A stretch of DNA of 64,000 nucleotides, from NCBI GenBank assembly GCA_025618425.1, contig CM046842.1, forward strand, positions 28,235,668 through 28,299,667, written 5' to 3'. This DNA comes from Heliocidaris tuberculata (lineage: Eukaryota; Echinodermata; Echinoidea; Camarodonta; Echinometridae). Every line of letters starts with the position of its first letter. The stretch's first letter is position 1. Below are positions 56,781 through 64,000 of the stretch, piece after piece. The notes under the pieces are model-generated. The model was not told where the DNA came from, searched no databases, and worked only from the letters and a program-made list of their open reading frames with translations. The position numbers and the translations under genes were made by a program.

Positions 56781-59160
56781 CATTTGATTTTATCACGGAT
56801 TTGTATATAGCCGTTTCAAGACAAAGAGAATGAAGACTCTGGAGGCATGTCATATATTACTTCTTAGTCAAGACTTTATTGTAGCTGCTTACAACTTCAA
56901 TTAATACTGGAACATTCAGGGGTTCACAGCTGAATACTACTCAAGCTAACTCCTATCACTAAATGATTGACTCCCATCCTAACCAGAGGTGTTTATGAAT
57001 AGAATCACTGCTCCTAAAATGATGTATATTGTTTACATTAATGACAGCTTATTCTGGTCTCTGTATATGACACTCCAATATGATAACCCATTAGGCTTGA
57101 CCCATAGTTCATACCCAAGTTCATATGTCACTATAATGACCCACTCTGTACTAAGACTGGCCAGCTGCTTGTCAGGCTGTGTATATTCATGAAATGGACA
57201 CTTGTATGCCCAAGTAGAACTCGGAGGGCAGAAATGCCTAACTCTATGAGTTAGAGCGTAACAATTTGTTAATCTCTGTCTCCACCCCCTTCCAAAAAGG
57301 TAATTTCGATTTATACAATTCTTTAAAATATATGGGAACACGCACTACATTATATACGTGAATCATATATTTATATCAATAATATCTATAAAAACTGTTG
57401 ATATAGAAATCAAAGAAATCCAAGAAATGGAAGTGAATATTAGCGTCTTTTCGATAATCATTATGTAGTATATACCAGTATAACATTTATAGTATGTTCG
57501 AAGAATTTACATAACCTGTACGCAAAAGCTAATGCTGACTTGATTTGGCAATTTTTATCAATGATTCGGCTTTGCGCAGTGCTCTATTGTGGAAAAGACA
57601 TTACAGCAATGAAGCCAAACGTCAATGGCTTTATAACAATGCGATGAGTCATAAGATTGTATAGACCATTACGGCAATGAACCGAAAGCCTCCCCCCCCC
57701 CCCCCCCCTCACGTACGTGCACGCGCCATAGACGTACGTCAGCTTAATGCGCTGCGCCATGATCCAAAGTTTCATTGTTTCAACGCGCGTTGGCGCGCTT
57801 TGTTTTCGCGTAATAATTCAATTTTTCGGTTGCTATGCTGTTACTATGATAATCAATGCCAAATAAATAAAAAGTCACTTGAGTAGGAATGACCAAAATA
57901 CGACCAGTTGATGAAGAAAATCCTACCCTTAATTCTAATAGGTTCTTTGAGCATGATACAAACTGACTGCAAGTTGAATGCCTCCGTAGCGTGGGTGTGT
58001 TGTTTTCCACGGAATATTCTCATTTTTATCATTGTTTTCTAAACTTTCCACTTAAAATTGAATATTTTTTTTTAGGAGTTTTCCTTAAAAATCTGACGAT
58101 GAATTGTGTTTTACTGGGTGTGTGACGATCGTATAGTAGTTCTCTCTAACCCCTGTCATTTTTTTATCTATCGTTATTTACTCTCAAACTGGGGTCACTT
58201 TTCAGTGCGTACCAATAATAACGCACGATCCACATACGTTAATGTGTGCATTATGTATTAGAACTGGAATGATTATATCCGCATGGTGCCTCGTATACTA
58301 TCATTATTACTTTTTTGTTGTTTAATACATATTCACAAATAGGTTTTTATCCTATAGGCCTGCCTAATCATAAACAGACGTCAGCACAATAGGCCTACCC
58401 GATGTGATACGAACGTTCACCCCCCCCCCCCATAGATCGTGGATTAATTCTTTTTTTTTTTTTTTTTTTTCGATCCCCACAAAAAAGACCCTCCAAAAAT
58501 GTAAATCGTCTCGTTTGATTTTCCCTTCCTTTTGTTGTTTCCTTTTCTTCATTTTCATCTTGATGTTCTGCATGCAATAGTACTGCACTGGTTATAAAAT
58601 TTGTTATGTTTCAAATATGTCGACCTATTTATTGTTATTATAATATAATATTCATGTGGCTGGAAAAAAAAAAAGAACTTTGAACTGAACAGAAAATATT
58701 TGGATGAGTATTTTACATATTTGATATTTTCTATGCTCTTTACTCATAAAAATGGTCAGAAGTGTTGATTCATTTTTATTTTTTTGTTGATAGGCCTATT
58801 TAATATTTTCTGTATTTTTTGTTCAGTTGTTTTAATATATTTCATATAATATATATATATCATTACTAATTTGGTTACTTTCGTCATTTGGTCATAAACA
58901 CACATCAATCAGGACATTATCAACAGAACACTTATTCATAGTATAACACACGCTCAGTCACTGCTTGCTTCGGGGGAGGGGGGGAATATTCAAAAGGTTC
59001 CAACACAGCCATGCCCCCCCCCCTTAGTGATTTTTTCCAACACTCTCATGCCCAATCTTTAAAATACAAGTTTTCAGGTTTATGACTTTGGTTATCCCAT
59101 ATATAAACTGCCCCTTCCCCACCCCAGAAGAAACATTTCAGATATGCCACTGATACACAC
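56781..59160. other. Intergenic, no gene recognised
   Basis: Unique-looking DNA with a few C tracts (57691, 58421, 59018). A short CpG-rich patch near 57710-57800 (acgtacgtgcacgcgcc) might be regulatory, but no start codon or exon can be supported next to it. Confidence 0.3.
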
Positions 59161-59634
59161 ATGCATCAAAACATACAAAGAATTCTTTCATTAAAAAAAT
59201 GCAAAGTGCCAATACATGTATTACAGACATGATTAAAGATGTTAAAAAACAAACCATTTACAGAAAAGAAGTATGAAAGACAAATATATTCGAGAGTGCA
59301 TAACATTCCTTTATATGAATCTTTTAATACAAATTTATTTAGAAGAAATGAATAACAATTATAAGTACAATACTGGTACACCCTATATGATCTCGGTGGT
59401 AGAGCAAAACTATACTGACACAGGTATTCCTTTTTATCACATATCATAATAAATAATAAATAAATAATAAACAATAAATAAATATGGTATGATAATTGCG
59501 AGTATAATGTGAGTATAATGCAAGTATAACAAAATGTGGTAGGGTCTATTGCAAAAGGAATGAATTTCTTCACATCCCCCCCCCCCCACGCCTTTTGAGA
59601 TGCATTCACAGGTACCCATCAGCGATGAAGGACA

Positions 59635-59709
59635 TCATGAGGCTTCAAACGCAACAATCTTCTGACAAGTATCAGTCTCTTTGAGGTCAGCTGGGCAAAA
59701 CATCAGACT
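59635..59709 (-). CDS. Candidate terminal coding exon, unrecognised gene
   Basis: Acceptor GCCTATCATTCAG precedes 59709. The exon reads in phase 0: SLMFCPADLKETDTCQKIVA, then FEAS and TGA. It joins in frame to the candidate exon at 60028-60173 (donor GTAAGT). A minus-strand AATAAA occurs about 300 nt downstream (59333-59338). No family recognised. Confidence 0.35.
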   Translation of the reverse strand, partial: SLMFCPADLKETDTCQKIVAFEAS

Positions 59710-59787
59710 CTGAATGATAGGCAAAAAGAATAATAAAAATTTATTAAACATGTATTGGAATAAAAACACAAACCATTATACTTTTTG

Positions 59788-59789
59788 GC

Positions 59790-59823
<34 letters not shown>

Positions 59824-59826
59824 TAA
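59788..59826. repeat. (AAT)n microsatellite
   Basis: About 11 AAT units. Confidence 0.9.
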
Positions 59827-60027
59827 GTTTCTTCTATATTTCCAATGTAAATCATTATAACAAATATCTTAAGATTCTACTTAAAATGATCTGTTATGGT
59901 AATAAAAAAAAATCATCCTTAATATTTTGGAAAATATATAGTAAGCCCACAGATTTACTAGACCCTACTTCTGCAGCTCAGACAAAAAGCAGGAGGAAGA
60001 CATTAAAAAAAATTAAAATTGACTTAC

Positions 60028-60173
60028 CTGATTGAGTCTTATATTTATATCATCTGCATGATGACACAATATTTCTGACAGGTGAATTACTGCCCATGAA
60101 ACTGGTTGTTGTAAGTAGGATCCACCAGTTCCATTTCTTCAATTTTCAATTTTCAAGGACAAAGTCAGTCTTT
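60028..60173 (-). CDS. Candidate internal exon, upstream of 59.7-kb exon
   Basis: Consensus donor GTAAGT (60022-60027) and acceptor ATAATTACAG. The frame that fits the next exon reads GGSYLQQPVSWAVIHLSEIL and on to IRLNQ, but it meets a TGA about 30 nt inside the 5' end and has no ATG. The model is therefore incomplete, the exon starts further in, or this is a pseudogene. Confidence 0.28.
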
Positions 60174-60399
60174 CTGTAATTATAAACAGAAATTAAAACA
60201 AAATGTGAATTGTCTCATCAGTTTTATGAGCCAAGGTAGAGTGTAGGGGCCCTTCAGGCCTCAGGGGCACTTCAATCGGTAGATAAATGGATCCCTCGCC
60301 CCCTCCCCCCCCCCCCCTCCCCCCCAAAAAAAAAAAAAAAAATTGTTTATTACTATTATTTGGGTCCCTTACATTTAGCATCAAGAAATGAGAAGCAAA

Positions 60400-61680
60400 A
60401 ACTTTTAAATGAGCAATTTACCGTGGGTATTGCATTCAGCCTCAGTGGCCTCACACGTACACTCACTGCCACAGTCACAGTAAGCCTAGTTTACAACTTC
60501 GGATGTCTTCCTTAGAAAACTTGTTTATTTTGTTTTATTCAATAAATGGGCTTTAATTTATTATGAAATAGATGCAAATTAATATTCTTCAATGAACTAT
60601 TCATGTGCAAAGTCAATATTATGAACGTGTCATCAATAAGAGAGATTTTACTGCGCTGCATCTACTCAATTTTGGTATAGATTACTAGCGCAGTACGTGG
60701 GACTACATACGCCCTTCAGGCCTATACGGAATGCTGGCAGATTTCGCCCCTACGCACTCGGCGGAAACTGTAGCATCGCCCTGCTGAAAAGTCATTTATG
60801 CGGCTCCAAACTTCCAAAACTTATGTCGATTAGGAAAGTTTCCTTCGCAAACGCATACTATTTATCTCCTTTTCTACAGTGACTAGTCCCATTTACCAAG
60901 ATATTCTGATATTTCAAACTGTTTTCGTAAAATTCAGCCAAAATTACGTCATCAAATTACATCAGTCAGGAAAAGGCCGAAAAAAGTAAAAACTTACCTC
61001 AAATTCCACATTTTGAGAGCTCATTCACGATGACAGAAAAAATGACAGGGCTAAAGTAAACAAAATGCACGAATTAGCATATCGTCGATCACTCAAAGAA
61101 TATTTTGGCTGAGGTTAGAAAACTCTTTCCAAGTTGCTATGGCAACTGAGCTAAAACCTTATTTTTACTCATCATTTTTTTGATTAAAAAGCATTTTTAA
61201 GGGTATCGAAAACAATCGAGAATCAATGTTAGGTTTTTCAAATAAATTTAAGTTTTATATTAAAATGAACCGTAGACGTATGTCTATTCATCTATGAATA
61301 TTCATTTTTTATGTAGATACACAGTTTTTAATTGGTCAACGTATCAATAAGGGTTTAGGGAAAAAAAATATTTATACGTGAATAAATTAAAATAGGCATT
61401 TAAACGACGCGCACGCAAACAAAATGGCGCAAAGCATTAAGTGAGCGCGCAGCACGTACGTGCCCTCACCCGGTCCCCCGGGAACGAACCACAACACCAG
61501 CCCTCACCACTTTCTGTCTTGACAACCACGCGTCTCTCCTCATTTTATTAATACTGCATTTGTTTTACTGATTATTGACCTTATCAGAAACGTGAAGAGG
61601 TCTTAGGCGAAATATGATATATTGCTCAAAGGAGCTATTATTGTCTGGTGAAGGAGGTACTAGGCAAGCTTGCCTAGTAC
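60400..61680. other. Mixed intergenic stretch, weak exon-like piece, CpG-rich patch
   Basis: A minus-strand Cys-rich piece (60420-60490; YCDCGSECTCEATEAEC) ends at a possible donor GTAAAT, but its acceptor is poor. Around 61400-61490 DNA is CpG-rich with an ATGGCGC start that closes after six codons. Nothing firm. Confidence 0.25.
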
Positions 61681-61805
61681 GTCCTTGGTATGATGTCATT
61701 TTGTCATTTTTTTAAATCTCCCTCACATAACCTGCTGAACATATTATGTATATATGAATATAATAATGCATATGTGCATATGTGTGTGTGTGCGTCTGTG
61801 TGTGT

Positions 61806-61977
<172 letters not shown>

Positions 61978-62039
61978 CATAATATATACACATCAAATAC
62001 ATGCAGTCATAACACACAAACACACAAGGACTGTGAGTA

Positions 62040-62955
62040 AATTTAAGTTTGAAGTATTCGTTTAGTTGTAGATAAAAGATAAGTCGGCTATTACAGAGTC
62101 TAGGATGAATCTCTTATATCATTATAATAGACGAATATGACAGGTTTGTTTGTTTGGTTTTTTACTACACACCAAGATGGCATATAATTGTTGAAAAGCA
62201 ATGTAATTTAGGTTTGTAATGATTCAATTGAATGACATTAGAGCATGGAGGAAGTAACTTCATATAAAACATGACCCCCCCCCCCCCCCCCCCGGTCTTT
62301 AGAACATAATAATTTTATATTTCGGATTATCTCACAAATGCAAAGTATACGCACATTTCGCAATCTCGGTAAACATCTGTCTATACAGACTGCAAAAATG
62401 AAAAATCCCTTGACGTATTTTTAGAATAGGCCCCCCCCCTTTTTTTTTTTTTACTTAGTGTAACCAATGTAAAGCATAGGATCAAGAAGTGTTGGTATCA
62501 TTCGGGTGGTTTGAAACGGTGATCTTCAGACGTGTTGACGGTGTTTTTATCGATTGATATAGAATTATGATTAGATGAGAAGACAAATGACATTTAAACC
62601 ACGGATAGAAGGCCATGGCAAGTTGTGGAAAAGATCGTTCAAAACTAGCACACGGTGTTTGCTATTCTGTGTTAGTGGTCACTGTAATTGTTTTAAGTGG
62701 TAAGTATCATTAAGTCCATAAGCCAACCACTGGTTTCTGGTTACAGTTTATTTATCTACTTTGACTAAAATATGCTAAGACTTATGAACTCTGGAATATC
62801 ATAGAAATGTAGAATTTAAGAAAAAACGACTGAACTATGAATAATCCATAATTATTATACTAAATACTTACCGGAAATTCCATACATATGTGGAAGACAT
62901 GGACGAAGGGGTTAGGAGTTCATAGATCAAAACTAACATGTAACTGCATTTACTT
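62040..62955. other. Intergenic, no gene recognised
   Basis: Contains a C tract at 62275-62293. A minus-strand GTAAGTATTTAG at 62862-62873 is a good donor sequence next to ATGTCTTCCACATATGTATG, but no acceptor partner was found. Confidence 0.25.
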
Positions 62956-62967
62956 TCCCCTTCCCCT

Positions 62968-63125
62968 TCTTCTTCTTCTTCTTCTTCTTTTCTTCTTCTT
63001 CTTCTTCTTCTTCTTCTTCTTCTTCTTCTTCTTCTTCTTCTTCTTCTTCTTCTTCTTCTTCTTCTTCTTCTTCTTCTTCTTCTTCTTCTTCTTCTTCTTC
63101 TTCTTCTTCTTCTTCTTCTTCTTCT
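62968..63125. repeat. (CTT)n microsatellite
   Basis: About 50 near-perfect CTT units. It gives a spurious poly-Phe frame. Confidence 0.95.
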
Positions 63126-63599
63126 AAGTGCTCCTCTTCTTCGCCCTCCTCTTTTTTGTTGTTCTTCTTCTATTTCTTACCCACCGATAATGTGTGTTAC
63201 AACCTCTATTTAGGATGATCCATGGACATTTGCTCTGGGAGTTATTACGTCACAGATATATAGTTAAGGGTTGGGTTGCAACTGGCTTTTTTGGTTAGGT
63301 GAAAGTTAAGGGTTATAGTGTTAGTTATCTATTGTGTTTATTGCTCTATAGTGTTTATTGTTGGGTTTAAGTTGAGAATTCAGATAGTGTAGGATATTGT
63401 AGGATATCTGTTGCCAGCATGGCCAGAGCACAACCTGAAGGATGTCGGTCAAATCATACATAAAATGAGAGCTGGATTCATATAAATACCGATGAAGGAA
63501 GACAAGAAAAAAGGACTTTATCTGGCGATGGCCTTTATGTACAGGTTCATGTAATACACTTGTCAATGTAAAACACTTTTAAGAATAATAATGATAATA

Positions 63600-63800
63600 A
63601 TAGCTATATATATATTGCGCACGTATCCATCCTAGAGGATGCTCAAGGCGCCGACAAAGTAGTAAAATTACCCTGGCTTTAGCCCAGCTGCCTAAGGCGC
63701 TGAAAGCATTCAAGGAATGAATTCCTACCAGGTACTCAAGTATTACACCTGGGCGGAGAGTGGCAAATGTAGATTAATGTCTTCAAGGGAAACGAAAATG
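63600..63800. repeat. Dispersed repeat ('gctcaaggcgcc…cacctgggcggagag')
   Basis: Words 'gatgctcaaggcgcc', 'accaggtactcaagtattac' and 'acacctgggcggagagtggc' match a type of repeat I associate with many marine invertebrate genomes. It shares 'atgctcaaggcgc' with 40.7 kb. Class uncertain. Confidence 0.4.
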
Positions 63801-64000
63801 TTGGTCTCTATAGACAAGTGTACATACAAGTGGTCACTAGCGCAGTTTGACTGTATTACTTACATCTGAAAACATGTACAAACTTGTTGGTTAAGAATCA
63901 GAACTTGGTATCAACATGACCCTTAATAGTAACAATATTTGCAACAATATCATAAAATAATGCTACAGAATAGACATTCATTGGTTTTTTTGTGTTCAAA

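Noticed and set aside
60420..60490. Cys-rich minus-strand exon (YCDCGSECTC) of an EGF-like gene.
   Set aside because: Poor acceptor and too short to recognise; phase with the 60.1-kb exon cannot be shown.
62862..62920. First exon with good donor GTAAGTATTT on the minus strand.
   Set aside because: Upstream is a long GAA/CTT microsatellite, the start codon is ambiguous and no acceptor partner was found in frame.

Overview
This is a stretch of AT-rich animal nuclear DNA. It has many microsatellites, poly-G/poly-C tracts and small DNA transposons, with only a few split genes. The combination of a diverged SUEL (sea urchin egg lectin)-type domain, a PAN/apple domain, tRNA-derived SINEs and 'gggccc…tttcatgaaac' MITEs points to a marine deuterostome invertebrate, most likely a sea urchin. 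That assignment is inference. No viral, bacterial or plasmid features were seen.

Layout. (1) 1-7.3 kb and 15.5-22.4 kb are direct copies of one ~7 kb segment, offset about 15.48 kb. Each carries a complete minus-strand gene for a small secreted protein: signal peptide, short N-terminal segment, SUEL-like lectin domain, Pro/Thr linker, PAN/apple domain. I derived both gene models by hand. Every splice site is GT-AG, every phase fits, and the products are about 265 and 263 residues. Each gene also has a second, equally phased version of exon 2, so 2a and 2b look mutually exclusive. (2) Upstream of the core genes on the same strand lie several further signal-peptide first exons (5.8, 11.1, 21.8 [broken], 23.7, 27.4 and 30.8 kb). 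All intact ones end in phase 1. They may be alternative promoters/first exons or remains of further gene copies. (3) 7.3-15.5 kb is an inter-copy spacer with a long-TIR TA-target element and a ~1 kb tandem duplication. (4) 22.4-32.7 kb is repeat-rich: signal-exon duplications, SINEs, MITEs and long AT microsatellites. (5) 33-40 kb has local direct duplications and a complete hAT-like element with 8-bp target duplications. (6) 41-42.3 kb is a 5'-truncated L1/Tx1-type retrotransposon end. (7) 44.3-52.5 kb is a nest of hAT-like elements. An outer element has 8-bp TSDs. A composite TE-cargo-TE unit of ~7 kb sits inside it with its own 8-bp TSD, and a third hAT-like element lies inside the cargo. 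(8) 53-64 kb holds a CpG-rich promoter-like start with an open frame, a copy of the 28.6-30.2 kb repeat, a possible two-exon gene end near 59.6-60.2 kb, and long microsatellites.

How the genes work together: the two lectin genes are tandem paralogues. Their PAN exons are almost identical (2 of 100 residues differ), but their lectin exons differ at 35 of 90 residues while keeping every cysteine. That pattern suggests a recognition-type family diversifying in the lectin domain. Exon 2b, but not 2a, makes a furin-type R-Q-K-R site at its junction with a 22-nt microexon, so exon choice could control processing.
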